Shown: piece after piece, positions 18,627-29,133 of the stretch
How positions within the stretch are numbered: the first letter of the stretch is position 1
Layout of the letters: every line of letters starts with the position of its first letter
From: an uncultured Cohaesibacter sp.
Lineage (GTDB): Bacteria > Pseudomonadota > Alphaproteobacteria > Rhizobiales > Cohaesibacteraceae
Assembly (NCBI RefSeq): GCF_963676275.1
Contig: NZ_OY781091.1
Coordinates: 3,326,775-3,390,774 of the forward strand
Direction of reading: 5' to 3'
Length of the DNA stretch: 64,000 nt
Program-made: the position numbers and the translations under genes
The notes under the pieces: generated by a model
Told to the model about the DNA's origin: nothing
Databases searched by the model: none
Seen by the model: the letters and a program-made list of their open reading frames with translations, nothing else

Positions 18627-19307
18627 AGTCCTCCCTCCTCATGACTTACCAACTTGAGTAAATTTACAAAGACCAATTGGCTTTTTTGACAATTGGAACG
18701 CCCGGGACCCTTGCCCCGGCCCAGATTACGCTCCTTCTAAATACGCAGCATTTCGTAAGTATATTCTACCATATTTTAGACCAATAACAAAGAAGACGAA
18801 TAGACGAAGACCAAAAGACGATGGCGACTCTTCGCCGCCCTTCTCCCCTCTGCTCTCCCCTTTGCCCTCGCCGCCGCGCCCCACGCTTTCCACCGTCTTT
18901 GGACGCATTTGGTTTGCTTCTCCAGCGCAACTGATGCCACCAAGTCAGCAGAGCAAAAAGATTAAGCGTAGAACGAAAAAAATCTCGCCTGAGTCGCGTT
19001 TCTGAGATTGTGTAATTGGCAGGAATTCGCTAATCAGCAGCCAAGGAAAGCACTTGTCGGCAAGATCGACTGGTAAATATCTCAAGGATGACACGGACCG
19101 GTGTCAAATAGGATATAGTGCCTCAGCATAGGGCCTGATTCTCATTGTGCAGAATGCCACCTCCCGAGAGTAGACGCTGCATCTTGGGAACCACGTGCCG
19201 CAGCAACGGAATTTCAAAGAGAGCCTCATGCAGAACGCGCGTTCTACATCGGGCTTCGCACCCCAGAAAACCGCCCGCCACGGGCAAAACGGAATGGTAA
19301 TACGCTC
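18627..19307. other. Intergenic region between zeta inhibitor and purC
   Basis: 681 bases with no credible gene. On plus it holds a pyrimidine-rich tract (about 18825-18900, CTTCTCCCC-type) that gives low-complexity reading frames on minus. The purC start is preceded by a poor ribosome site. No purine riboswitch-like fold or obvious PurR-type palindrome was found. Confidence 0.5.
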
Positions 19308-20075
19308 ATGAATCGTCGTCGCAGGATCTACGAAGGAAAGGCAAAAATTCTTTATGAAGGTCCGGAACCAGGAACCCTTGTTTGCCATTTTAAAGACGAT
19401 GCTACCGCTTTCAACGCCAAGAAGCATGAGATCATCGATGGCAAGGGTGTGCTGAACAACCGCATCTCGGAATTCATCTTCACCGCGCTCAATGATTTGG
19501 GCATCCAGACCCACTTCATCAAGCGGCTCAACATGCGCGAGCAGCTGATCAAGGAAGTGGAAATCATTCCGCTCGAGGTTATCGTCCGCAACGTCGCAGC
19601 AGGCTCCATTGCCAAGCGTCTGGGCATCGAGGAAGGCACCCAGCTGCCCCGCTCGGTTATCGAATTCTGCTACAAGAATGACAGTCTCGACGACCCGATG
19701 GTATCGGAAGAACATATCACCGCCTTTGGCTGGGCCTCTCCGCAGGAAATCGACGATATCATGGCTCTGGCCATTCGCATCAATGATTTCCTCTGCGGCA
19801 TGTTCCGCGCCGTCGGCATTCGTCTGGTCGATTTCAAGATCGAATGCGGCCGTTATTTCGAAGGCGACACCATGCGCGTCATTCTGGCCGATGAAATTTC
19901 GCCGGATTCCTGCCGCCTGTGGGATATCAACACCAATGACAAGATGGACAAGGACCGTTTCCGTCGCGACATGGGTGGCATGATCGAAGCCTATCAGGAA
20001 GTTGCAAAACGCCTTGGCATCATGATCGAGGCCGCTCCCGAGCGTAAGGGCACCGGCCCCGTTCTGGTCAAATAA
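19308..20075 (+). CDS. purC: SAICAR synthetase
   Basis: 255 residues. Joins aspartate to CAIR in step 8 of de novo purine synthesis. Typical motifs: [16 protein letters not shown] at the N-terminus, [34 protein letters not shown] and [14 protein letters not shown]. Length and sequence style match rhizobial PurC. A terminator follows its stop, splitting it from purS. Confidence 0.96.
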   Translation: MNRRRRIYEGKAKILYEGPEPGTLVCHFKDDATAFNAKKHEIIDGKGVLNNRISEFIFTALNDLGIQTHFIKRLNMREQLIKEVEIIPLEVIVRNVAAGSIAKRLGIEEGTQLPRSVIEFCYKNDSLDDPMVSEEHITAFGWASPQEIDDIMALAIRINDFLCGMFRAVGIRLVDFKIECGRYFEGDTMRVILADEISPDSCRLWDINTNDKMDKDRFRRDMGGMIEAYQEVAKRLGIMIEAAPERKGTGPVLVK

Positions 20076-20084
20076 CCATTGACG

Positions 20085-20110
20085 AGGCAGGACCATGTGT
20101 CCTGCCTTTT
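20085..20110 (+). terminator. Rho-independent terminator between purC and purS
   Basis: Nine-base perfect stem AGGCAGGAC / GTCCTGCCT (20085-20093 with 20099-20107), 5-base loop CATGT, then TTTT. It lies ten bases after the purC stop and upstream of purS, so purSQL must rely on readthrough or their own promoter. Confidence 0.85.
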
Positions 20111-20161
20111 CCATTGTCTCTTCCCGGTGGGCAAAGCAGTCGACCGGAAAACAAGGATAGC

Positions 20162-20407
20162 ATGAAGATGAAAGCACGCGTCACCGTCACACTGAAAAAC
20201 GGCGTTCTGGACCCTCAGGGCAAAGCCATTGAAGGCGCTCTTGGCGGATTGGGATTTGATGGCATCAACTCCGTTCGTCAGGGCAAGGTGATTGACATCG
20301 AGCTCAGCGAAACGGACAAGACCGCCGCCGAGGCCAAACTGTCCGACATGTGCGAAAAGCTGCTGGCAAACACCGTCATCGAGAATTATCACATCGATAT
20401 TCTCTGA
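20162..20407 (+). CDS. purS: FGAM synthase subunit PurS
   Basis: 81 residues from ATG 20162 (MKMKARVTVTLKNGVLDPQG); an ATG two codons later is equally possible. PurS bridges PurQ and PurL in the three-part FGAM synthase. Motifs LKNGVLDPQGKAIEGAL and GKVIDIEL are typical. Followed by a small membrane-protein gene and purQ. Confidence 0.95.
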   Translation: MKMKARVTVTLKNGVLDPQGKAIEGALGGLGFDGINSVRQGKVIDIELSETDKTAAEAKLSDMCEKLLANTVIENYHIDIL

Positions 20408-20494
20408 CGATAGCGTCAATGGGGCATCCTTTCGCTTCTGGCAGTCAGCTCAGAGCCGCAAGGATCGCGAGGAGAAGAGGGGAAATCCGGGCCG

Positions 20495-20713
20495 ATGAGC
20501 GACACCGACGGAACCGACACCGTGGCCACATCGCATGAGCCCGAAGCCTTTCCCGCCAGACAGAGCCAGTCCCACAGAGAACAGGCTCCAGAAGCCCGCT
20601 ACAATCAGAAAGAGGAAGCTGCCAAGGCCATTCGCTTCATGCTGATAAAGGCCGCAATCTTCATTCTGATCCCGGTATTCGCCTCCGCCCTAGCCATATT
20701 TATCCTCTTGTAA
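20495..20713 (+). CDS. Small membrane protein between purS and purQ
   Basis: 72 residues. A hydrophilic N-terminal ~45 residues is followed by one membrane helix at the C-terminus ([19 protein letters not shown], then IFILL). GAGGGGAAA precedes the ATG. The [14 protein letters not shown] core resembles the very small FGAM-synthase-associated membrane proteins found at this place in Rhizobiales; here the N-terminus is longer, and the core might start at an inner ATG. Role unknown; anchoring the purine complex to the membrane is speculation. Confidence 0.7.
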   Translation: MSDTDGTDTVATSHEPEAFPARQSQSHREQAPEARYNQKEEAAKAIRFMLIKAAIFILIPVFASALAIFILL

Positions 20714-20757
20714 CAGGACGCCGCCAGGCTTCCCTCTTTCGTCAAGGAGCAGGACAT

Positions 20758-21443
20758 ATGAAAACTGCGATCCTCGTATTCCCCGGAACCAACCGTGAGC
20801 ATGACATGGCCGCTGCCGTGCGCTCCGTTTCCGGCAAGGACCCGATGATGGTCTGGCATGCCGAGACCGAAATTCCTCAAGCCGACCTGATCATTCTGCC
20901 CGGCGGCTTTTCCTATGGTGACTATCTGCGCTCTGGTGCCATCGCGGCCCGCTCGCCCATCGTCGCCGACCTTCTGGAAAAGGCCAAACAGGGCGTGCGC
21001 ATTCTGGGCGTCTGCAACGGCTTCCAGATCCTCACCGAAACCGGCATCCTGCCCGGCGCGCTGATGCGCAATGCTGGCCTCACCTTCATCTGCAAGGAAA
21101 CCCTGCTGCGAGTTGAGCGCGAGGATACCATCTTCACCAGCCGCTATGCCAAGGGTCAGGTGATGCGCTGCCCGGTGGCCCATCATGACGGCAACTTCTT
21201 CGCCGATGACGACACCCTGAAGATGCTCGAAGATGACGGCCGCGTCCTGTTCCGCTATTGCGATGCCACCGGCGAAGCAACACCAGAGGCCAATATCAAC
21301 GGCTCGCGCAACAATATCGCAGGCATCATGAATGCCCGTGGCACCATCCTTGGCATGATGCCGCATCCTGAAAACCTGATCGAAGACCTGCATGGCGGCC
21401 TTGACGGTCGCGGCCTGTTTGAAAGCCTGTTGGAGAAGGTAGC

Positions 21444-21447
<4 letters not shown>
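20758..21447 (+). CDS. purQ: FGAM synthase glutaminase subunit PurQ
   Basis: 229 residues. Class I glutamine amidotransferase that supplies ammonia to PurL. Nucleophile C86 in [11 protein letters not shown], with H203 and E205 in MMPHPENL completing the triad; oxyanion region [26 protein letters not shown] precedes the start. Stop overlaps the purL start by four bases. Confidence 0.97.
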
Positions 21448-23642
<2,195 letters not shown>

Positions 23643-23643
23643 G

Positions 23644-23679
23644 GCCGGATAGAGCCAGAGAAGCCTGCCAATATCCGGC
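23644..23679 (+). repeat. Inverted repeat after purL
   Basis: GCCGGATA / TATCCGGC (23644-23651 with 23672-23679) separated by 20 bases, starting right after the purL stop. No U-run; possible 3' hairpin of the pur transcript. Confidence 0.4.
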
Positions 23680-23878
23680 ACTGGTCAAGTGCGCAAAGAT
23701 TAGACTGGTGATTGTCCGATTTTTCAACTTGACCAGACCCCGTCTGACGGAGGACGCTGATCACAGGATCATCCCGCACAAAATTGAAGCGGGATGAACC
23801 AAAGAATTGCCCGAAGCAGAAATACCAACAATTGCGTATTTCTTTCTTCTCTGACAATATGCCCTCGAGGAGACCAGC

Positions 23879-24112
23879 ATGCCAATGGAAGCGAGCGAAA
23901 TCGAAACCCTGATCAGAAAGTCACTGCCCGATGCCAAGGTTGTCATTCGCGACCTAGCTGGAGATGGCGATCATTTCGCCGCTGAAGTCGTTTCAGAAAG
24001 CTTCAGGGGAAAATCGCGCGTGCAGCAGCATCAGCTGGTTTATGAAGCTTTGAAAGGCAATATGGGCGGCGAACTGCATGCACTCGCATTGCAGACCTCC
24101 GTGCCTGACTGA
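23879..24112 (+). CDS. bolA: BolA-family protein
   Basis: 77 residues. KH-like BolA fold with the conserved core ETLIRKSLPDAKVVIRDLAG, the GDGDHFAAEVVSESFRG segment containing the Fe-S ligand histidine, and a C-terminal VYEALKG / ELHALAL. Partner of the CGFS monothiol glutaredoxin encoded 93 bases downstream; such pairs form [2Fe-2S]-bridged heterodimers in iron regulation and Fe-S trafficking. Confidence 0.92.
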   Translation: MPMEASEIETLIRKSLPDAKVVIRDLAGDGDHFAAEVVSESFRGKSRVQQHQLVYEALKGNMGGELHALALQTSVPD

Positions 24113-24205
24113 ACAGGCCCCATTCCCCATCTGGCCCCTCCACGCAATGATATTGTCATTCTGTGACAAAGCTTGCGTAAACAGCAAAGTTTGAAGGACG
24201 GACAT

Positions 24206-24526
24206 ATGAGCGAAATTCAGGATTGGATCGACAACGAAGTCAAATCCAACGAAATCGTGCTCTTCATGAAAGGCACGCCAACTTTTCCGCAATGCGGCTT
24301 TTCAGGTCAGGTGGTCCAGATTCTGGACTATCTCGATGCTCCCTACAAGGGCATCAATGTGCTTGAAAATGATGATCTGCGTCAGGGCATCAAGGATTAT
24401 TCCAACTGGCCAACCATTCCCCAGCTCTATGTAAAAGGCGAATTTGTTGGCGGCTGTGACATTGTCCGCGAAATGTTCCAGAGTCAGGAACTGCAGGAAC
24501 TGCTCGGCAAGAAGACAACAGCTTGA
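24206..24526 (+). CDS. grxD: Monothiol glutaredoxin, Grx4 family
   Basis: 106 residues from ATG 24206, with GAAGGA eight bases upstream. CGFS active site in [11 protein letters not shown], glutathione-binding [19 protein letters not shown]. Family members carry and transfer [2Fe-2S] clusters, usually with BolA, whose gene lies just upstream. A terminator follows. Confidence 0.95.
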   Translation: MSEIQDWIDNEVKSNEIVLFMKGTPTFPQCGFSGQVVQILDYLDAPYKGINVLENDDLRQGIKDYSNWPTIPQLYVKGEFVGGCDIVREMFQSQELQELLGKKTTA

Positions 24527-24617
24527 TTTTGTTGTGAAAAGACAAAATATTCATATATTCACAAATATATGAATCAAAAGAATCGTTTGGCTGGAAGTCT
24601 TAAGAAAATGATTCAAG

Positions 24618-24647
24618 AAAACCCGGATCCTGGCATCCGGGTTTTCT
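24618..24647. terminator. Bidirectional terminator between grxD and ttcA
   Basis: Eleven-base perfect stem AAAACCCGGAT / ATCCGGGTTTT (24618-24628 with 24635-24645) with a 6-base loop. Runs of T follow on plus (TTTTCTATTT) and of T on minus (TTTTCTTG), so it can serve the convergent grxD and ttcA. Confidence 0.88.
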
Positions 24648-24713
24648 ATTTCAATATTTTCGAATGGAAAGAATCGCTTCAGGTCTTTTCTTGAGACACT
24701 GATTCAACAAGCC

Positions 24714-25682
24714 TCATTCCTCATGCTGGGCGAGGAAATTCTGCGAAAGCGCCGAGACCGCCGCGCAGCCTCCCGCCCCGTCGCTATCGTCCCCTGCCCT
24801 GTCATCCTCAAGCGACAGCCCCTGAAAATCAAACAGCTTGGTGTCGAGCATATGGGATGGCCGGATGTTGGACAGCGCCCTGAACATCACCTGCGTGCGC
24901 CCCTTATGCTGCGCTTCAAAGCCCTGCAACATGGCCTTGACTTCCTGTCGCTGCAAACCATCCTGCGAGCCACACAAATCGCACGGAATGATCGGGAACT
25001 GCATCAGTTCGGCAAATTTGGCCAAATCCTTTTCCTCGCAATAGGCCAACGGGCGAAACAGCATCAGATCGCCCTCTTCATTCTTGAGCTTGGGTGGCAT
25101 CGTCGCAAGGCGGCCGCCATGGAGCAGATTGAGGAAGAAGGTTTCCAGAATATCATCCCGGTGATGGCCAAGAATAACCGCGTCGCATCCATGTTCACGG
25201 GCGATGCGATAGAGGTTACCGCGCCTCAGGCGCGAGCAGAGCGAGCAATAGGTATTGCCTGCCGGGATCTTCTCCTTGACGATGGAATAGGTATCCTGCC
25301 GCTCGATATGATGAGGAATATCATGCTGCTCAAAGAAGCGGGGCAACACATCGGATGGGAAACCCGGCTGGGCCTGATCGAGATTACAGGCCAACAGCTC
25401 CACATCCAAAAGCCCGCGCCATATAAGATCGAGCAGGATCGCCAGCAGCCCGTAGGAATCCTTGCCACCAGAAAGGCAGACGAGCCATTTCTGACCCTTT
25501 GTCTGCATATTATAGTCATCGATCGCAGCGCGCACATTGCGCAGCAGCCGCTTGCGCAACTTTTTGAAAGACACCGAGCTCGGCGCATCGCGGAACATGG
25601 GATGACAAAGATCATCCGCTTCCAACGCATTCGCAGCCTCTTCTGCCACAGGCATGGCAATATCACTCATCATGTCGTTCAT
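24714..25682 (-). CDS. ttcA: tRNA 2-thiocytidine(32) synthetase TtcA
   Basis: 322 residues. ATP-dependent tRNA thiolase that makes 2-thiocytidine at position 32. PP-loop SGGKDS at 71-76; cysteine pairs CSLC (146/149) and CDLC (234/237) supply the [4Fe-4S] ligands; [14 protein letters not shown] and [10 protein letters not shown] are family motifs. C-terminal ~35 residues are low-complexity. Converges on grxD; upstream lies rpsD with its own terminator. Confidence 0.95.
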   Translation of the reverse strand: MNDMMSDIAMPVAEEAANALEADDLCHPMFRDAPSSVSFKKLRKRLLRNVRAAIDDYNMQTKGQKWLVCLSGGKDSYGLLAILLDLIWRGLLDVELLACNLDQAQPGFPSDVLPRFFEQHDIPHHIERQDTYSIVKEKIPAGNTYCSLCSRLRRGNLYRIAREHGCDAVILGHHRDDILETFFLNLLHGGRLATMPPKLKNEEGDLMLFRPLAYCEEKDLAKFAELMQFPIIPCDLCGSQDGLQRQEVKAMLQGFEAQHKGRTQVMFRALSNIRPSHMLDTKLFDFQGLSLEDDRAGDDSDGAGGCAAVSALSQNFLAQHEE

Positions 25683-25787
25683 TCTGTCTGTTCCCGATCA
25701 TTCATGTGCCCTTGCCTTAGCAAAAGCACCGAGCAAGCTCAATGGCGCACTTGTCTTTCTTTTTAGTGCAACACTCATCCAAACGAC

Positions 25788-25813
25788 AAAAGGCTGCCAC
25801 ATGGGACAGCCTT
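25788..25813 (-). terminator. Rho-independent terminator after rpsD
   Basis: On minus, AAGGCTGTC pairs with GGCAGCCTT (one T-G pair; 25790-25813, loop of six) and is followed by TTGTCGTTT. It lies 33 bases after the rpsD stop. Confidence 0.7.
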
Positions 25814-25845
25814 CTGCATAAATTCGTCGGCAAATTCCAGTTCCC

Positions 25846-26463
25846 TTAACGGGAATAGAATTCGACCACCAGATTTGGTTCCATGACCACAGGATAAGGC
25901 ACGTCGGCCAGCTGCGGCAGGGCTTTGAAGGTGGCGGTCATTTTGTTGTGGTCAGCTTCGATGTAATCAGGAACATCGCGCTCTGCCAGCTGGGTAGCTT
26001 CCAGAACAACAGCGAGCTGCTTGGAACGATCACGAATTTCGATCACGTCGCCTGCTTTACAACGGTAGGACGGAATATTTACGCGCTGGCCGTTCACTTT
26101 CAGGTGACCATGGCTGACGAACTGGCGAGCAGCGAACACGGTAGGAACGAATTTTGCACGATAGATGATGGCGTCCAGACGGGACTCCAGCAGACCGATC
26201 AGATTTTCCGAGGTATCGCCTTTCAGACGGTTTGCTTCCTTGTAGATGCGCAGGAACTGCTTCTCGGAGATGTTGCCGTAATAGCCTTTCAGCTTCTGCT
26301 TGGCGCGCAGCTGCAGACCGAAGTCGGACAGCTTGCCCTTGCGGCGCTGACCGTGCTGGCCCGGGCCATATTCACGACGGTTGACCGGGGACTTCGGACG
26401 ACCCCAGATATTTTCGCCGAGACGGCGGTCAATTTTATACTTCTGAGAATGGCGCTTAGTCAT
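25846..26463 (-). CDS. rpsD: 30S ribosomal protein S4
   Basis: 205 residues. Primary 16S rRNA-binding protein of the small subunit. Opening [21 protein letters not shown] and [21 protein letters not shown] are alphaproteobacterial S4; the S4 RNA-binding domain is at [16 protein letters not shown] and [19 protein letters not shown]. Stands alone here instead of in the alpha operon, as is usual for this class. A hairpin lies in its leader. Confidence 0.97.
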   Translation of the reverse strand: MTKRHSQKYKIDRRLGENIWGRPKSPVNRREYGPGQHGQRRKGKLSDFGLQLRAKQKLKGYYGNISEKQFLRIYKEANRLKGDTSENLIGLLESRLDAIIYRAKFVPTVFAARQFVSHGHLKVNGQRVNIPSYRCKAGDVIEIRDRSKQLAVVLEATQLAERDVPDYIEADHNKMTATFKALPQLADVPYPVVMEPNLVVEFYSR

Positions 26464-26538
26464 TCGCGTGTTTCCTTTTTCAAGTTCTCAAGAAAACGCG
26501 CCCCTCCTGGGATAGACGGCTAAAGCCGTATCCGACAG

Positions 26539-26565
26539 AAGATAAAGGATGCGCCCCTTTATCTT
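26539..26565 (-). promoter_or_regulatory. Hairpin in the rpsD 5' leader
   Basis: Ten-base perfect stem AAGATAAAGG / CCTTTATCTT (26539-26548 with 26556-26565) with a 7-base loop, 76 bases upstream of the rpsD start codon. No U-run on minus follows (CTGTCGG). Its position suggests a cis-acting leader structure, possibly for S4 autoregulation; alternatively it could be part of the murI 3' end. Confidence 0.45.
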
Positions 26566-26572
26566 CACGGGT

Positions 26573-26604
26573 GCGTTAAAATCAAAGGGGCCAGTGGAGG
26601 CCCC
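26573..26604 (-). terminator. Terminator after murI
   Basis: On minus, GGGGCC / GGCCCC (26599-26604 with 26587-26592), 6-base loop, followed by TTTGATTTT. Lies about 84 bases past the murI stop. Confidence 0.6.
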
Positions 26605-26687
26605 GCAGAGATTGGATGGTGTTTAGAGCCTTTGTTCCGGCAAGTCAAACCGAATCCGCCGTTTCATGCAGAAAATCCGGCTTTCCC

Positions 26688-27524
26688 CTAAAGAATCCCG
26701 CCAGCACGTCCCTTTTTCTCAACAAGCGAGCGCCAGGCCCGCATCAGCCGCAACCCGTCCCCACCCGTTGCGGCAAAGCTGATGCGACCGCTTTCATCGG
26801 AAAAATCAGGCTGACCACCAGCGATGCAGTCCTGCCATTCCTGCTCTAGCAGATGCATGACCCGCCGCGCCACGGCGTGAGCCGGGTCAATCCAGAGCAC
26901 AGGGCGTGGAGCCACAGCTTCGAGCACAGGCAGCAGCAGCGGATAATGTGTGCAGCCCAGAACGATCACGTCAACCGCATCCCCCTGCCCCTTGTCGAAA
27001 GCGCTCTCGATTTCGACCAGAACCGCCGCTTCATTCCGCTCGCCATCCAGCAAATAGCTCTCGGCCAATCGCGCCAGCCTGTTGCAGGCAATCAGATCAA
27101 CCACGCAGCCAGACGCATAATCGCGAATGAGATCGCGTGTATAGGAGCGCCGTATTGTGCCCGGCGTTGCGATCACGGCGAAATGGCCCGTCCTTGTCGC
27201 GTGGGCAGCGGGCTTGATGGCCGGAACGATGCCAACAATGGGAAAGGAAAAGCGCTCTCTCAAGGCAGTAAGCGCCACCGTGGACGCTGTATTGCAGGCA
27301 ACCACCAGAAGATCCGGCGCATAATCGACGCATGTCTTCTCTATGAGGCTGATCAGCCCGTCGATCAGCTCATCGTCAGCCAGATCGCCATAGGGAAACC
27401 GGGCGTCATCGGCCAGAAACAGATAATTGGCAAAGGGCAATGTTGCCGTCAGCGCCGAAAGCACCGACAGGCCACCCAAACCGGAATCGAAAACCAGAAT
27501 ATTCGGATCTCGTTGCCTAACCAT
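26688..27524 (-). CDS. murI: Glutamate racemase
   Basis: 278 residues. Makes D-glutamate for peptidoglycan. Two catalytic cysteines: C77 in VVACNTAST and C191 in LGCTHYPLL, with H193 next to the second; N-terminal VFDSGLGGLSV and DDARFPYG are typical. Lies 66 bases downstream of the TrmJ-type gene and probably shares its transcript. Confidence 0.95.
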   Translation of the reverse strand: MVRQRDPNILVFDSGLGGLSVLSALTATLPFANYLFLADDARFPYGDLADDELIDGLISLIEKTCVDYAPDLLVVACNTASTVALTALRERFSFPIVGIVPAIKPAAHATRTGHFAVIATPGTIRRSYTRDLIRDYASGCVVDLIACNRLARLAESYLLDGERNEAAVLVEIESAFDKGQGDAVDVIVLGCTHYPLLLPVLEAVAPRPVLWIDPAHAVARRVMHLLEQEWQDCIAGGQPDFSDESGRISFAATGGDGLRLMRAWRSLVEKKGRAGGIL

Positions 27525-27590
27525 GATTATCGCTCACCCTATGACGCGCAATTTTATGCTCACCAAAACAGCCAAAGGACCGCCCGGAGC

Positions 27591-28328
27591 CTAGCGCGAG
27601 TGCCGTTCGTGTCGACGCTGCAAGGCAGCGACAACGCCGCGCAAGGTCCGAACTTCCTGCTCGGCCCAATCCCCTTTCTGGAGAATCGTGCGCAGATTCT
27701 GCACCATATGGTGACGCTTTTCAGGCGGGCGGAAGAAATTCACTTCGTCAAGCGCTTCTTCAAGATGATCAAACAGACGCACCATGTCTTCCTTGCTGGC
27801 GCGCGGCACATCAGGCGTTGCAAACGGCAGCGCCGCTTCGCGATCACTGCCCGACATGCGCCATTCATAGCAGATGATCAGCACGGCCTGAGCGATATTG
27901 AGCGAAGAAAAATCAGGATCGACCGGCAATGTCAGGATCTCGTTGGCCAGAGCGACCTCGTCATTATTGAGGCCCCAACGCTCGCGGCCAAACAGAATGC
28001 CGACCTTGCCGCCCTTATCGACCGTCTCGCGCATGATCTGCGCCGCTTGCACGGGATGACGCACTTCCTTGAGCATATCGCGCTGTCTGGCGGTTGTTGC
28101 ATAGACAAAATCCAGATCAGCAACAGCCTCTTCCACAGTCTCGAAATTCTCGGTCTTGCCGATCACATGGTCTGCCCGACTCGCTGCATTGCGCGCCTTC
28201 TCACTTGGCCAGCCATCTCTTGGCCGCACGAGCCGCAAGTCCGTAACCCCGAAATTAGCCATGGCGCGCGCCGCCATGCCGATATTCTCTCCCAATTGTG
28301 GCTCGACCAGAATGATGACCGGATCCAT
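27591..28328 (-). CDS. trmJ: TrmJ/LasT-type tRNA/rRNA 2'-O-methyltransferase
   Basis: 245 residues from ATG 28328 (MDPVIILVEPQLGENIG), preceded by GGAAAG; ATGs at 28355 and 28343 are alternatives. SPOUT-class methyltransferase with the three TrmH motifs: NIGMAARAMANFG, GILFGRERWGLNNDE and the C-terminal knot LNIAQAVLIICYE. TrmJ modifies position 32 of tRNAs, the same loop position that TtcA thiolates nearby. Family is certain, exact target RNA less so. Confidence 0.88.
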   Translation of the reverse strand: MDPVIILVEPQLGENIGMAARAMANFGVTDLRLVRPRDGWPSEKARNAASRADHVIGKTENFETVEEAVADLDFVYATTARQRDMLKEVRHPVQAAQIMRETVDKGGKVGILFGRERWGLNNDEVALANEILTLPVDPDFSSLNIAQAVLIICYEWRMSGSDREAALPFATPDVPRASKEDMVRLFDHLEEALDEVNFFRPPEKRHHMVQNLRTILQKGDWAEQEVRTLRGVVAALQRRHERHSR

Positions 28329-28741
28329 TTTTCTTCTTTCCATTATCAGCAACACGCCCCCAGAGCATCTCTGATGGACGACCTACTCTTCAACTCGACT
28401 AGAAAACAGGGCGAGTAGTGGCGCAAAGCAGATGTGAATGCAAGCCCTGAGACCCCCAAAGCACCTGCATTCCGCCTCACAACGGCTGATCTTGCGGCAG
28501 GGAACCACTCTTCTTCCGTGCGCAAACGACCGCAGCATCGGCCAGTCGGCCCAAAATGGCTTGCAGCAAGATCAGGCCGGACAACCAAGAGAACGAGAAT
28601 GTAAAAAGAAGAAAAATCGAAAATACTGATAAAATTACCTAATACCAATGATTAGAAACGATTCAGTTTCTCAAACAGTTCTACAATCAAGAGAAAATTG
28701 GAACCAAAAAACAATAAATTTCAATATTGAGAAATTCAAGG

Positions 28742-28795
28742 AGTGACTACCTAATCAATCAAGGTGGTGGGCAAGCGGGTGATTAGGTAGCCACT
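28742..28795. repeat. Long inverted repeat in AT-rich gap
   Basis: CTACCTAATCA (28747-28757) and TGATTAGGTAG (28780-28790) pair perfectly over 11 bases; beyond one mismatch the arms extend by AGTG / CACT, giving 15 of 16 paired bases around a 22-base GC-rich spacer. It is far from any start codon and lacks a U-run. Could be a cruciform, regulator site or degenerate mobile-element end; no homologous copy was seen in the window. Confidence 0.6.
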
Positions 28796-29010
28796 GGTCT
28801 CAACGACCAATTTATTGGTACCTAAAAAGTAAATTGAGGTAAATAGAAAGACTATTACTTTTGCTGCACTATTCACTTAAAAAGTGCAAAACAAATCAAA
28901 AACAACATTTATGAAAAATTTTCATCGGCGAACTAAATAGACGATAGCAAAATCCTAAGTACAAACACATACGCATACAAAGTTCAAAGCAGGGAGTTTG
29001 CACCAAGTCG

Positions 29011-29051
29011 AAAAAAGCAATGCCGCGCATTGCATTTGAACACGCGGCATT
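29011..29051 (-). terminator. Rho-independent terminator after alaS
   Basis: On minus, AATGCCGCG (29051-29043) pairs perfectly with CGCGGCATT (29027-29019) around a 15-base loop, then GC and TTTTTT (29016-29011). It lies 83 bases beyond the alaS stop. Confidence 0.8.
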
Positions 29052-29133
29052 CCACTAAATCGGTTTTCATTTTTTCAAACCTGACAGGCAAAGAGCCTGC
29101 CAGCGCTTGATCGACGGCAACCAGACAGCCCAA

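Larger units (their letters stand above)
28329..29133. other. AT-rich intergenic region between alaS and the trmJ-like gene
   Basis: 805 bases with no credible gene on either strand; AT content climbs sharply from about 28600 to 29000. It contains a long inverted repeat at 28742-28795 and the alaS terminator at 29011-29051. No tRNA, toxin-antitoxin pair or IS remnant was recognised. Confidence 0.5.

Noticed and set aside
18726-18908. Glu/Gly/Arg-rich 60-codon minus frame upstream of purC
   Set aside because: Product of a pyrimidine-rich tract on plus; no ribosome site and no similarity pattern.
26853-28418. Open plus-strand frame of about 520 codons over murI and the TrmJ-type gene
   Set aside because: Spans two real minus-strand genes and their intergenic gap; no recognisable domain.
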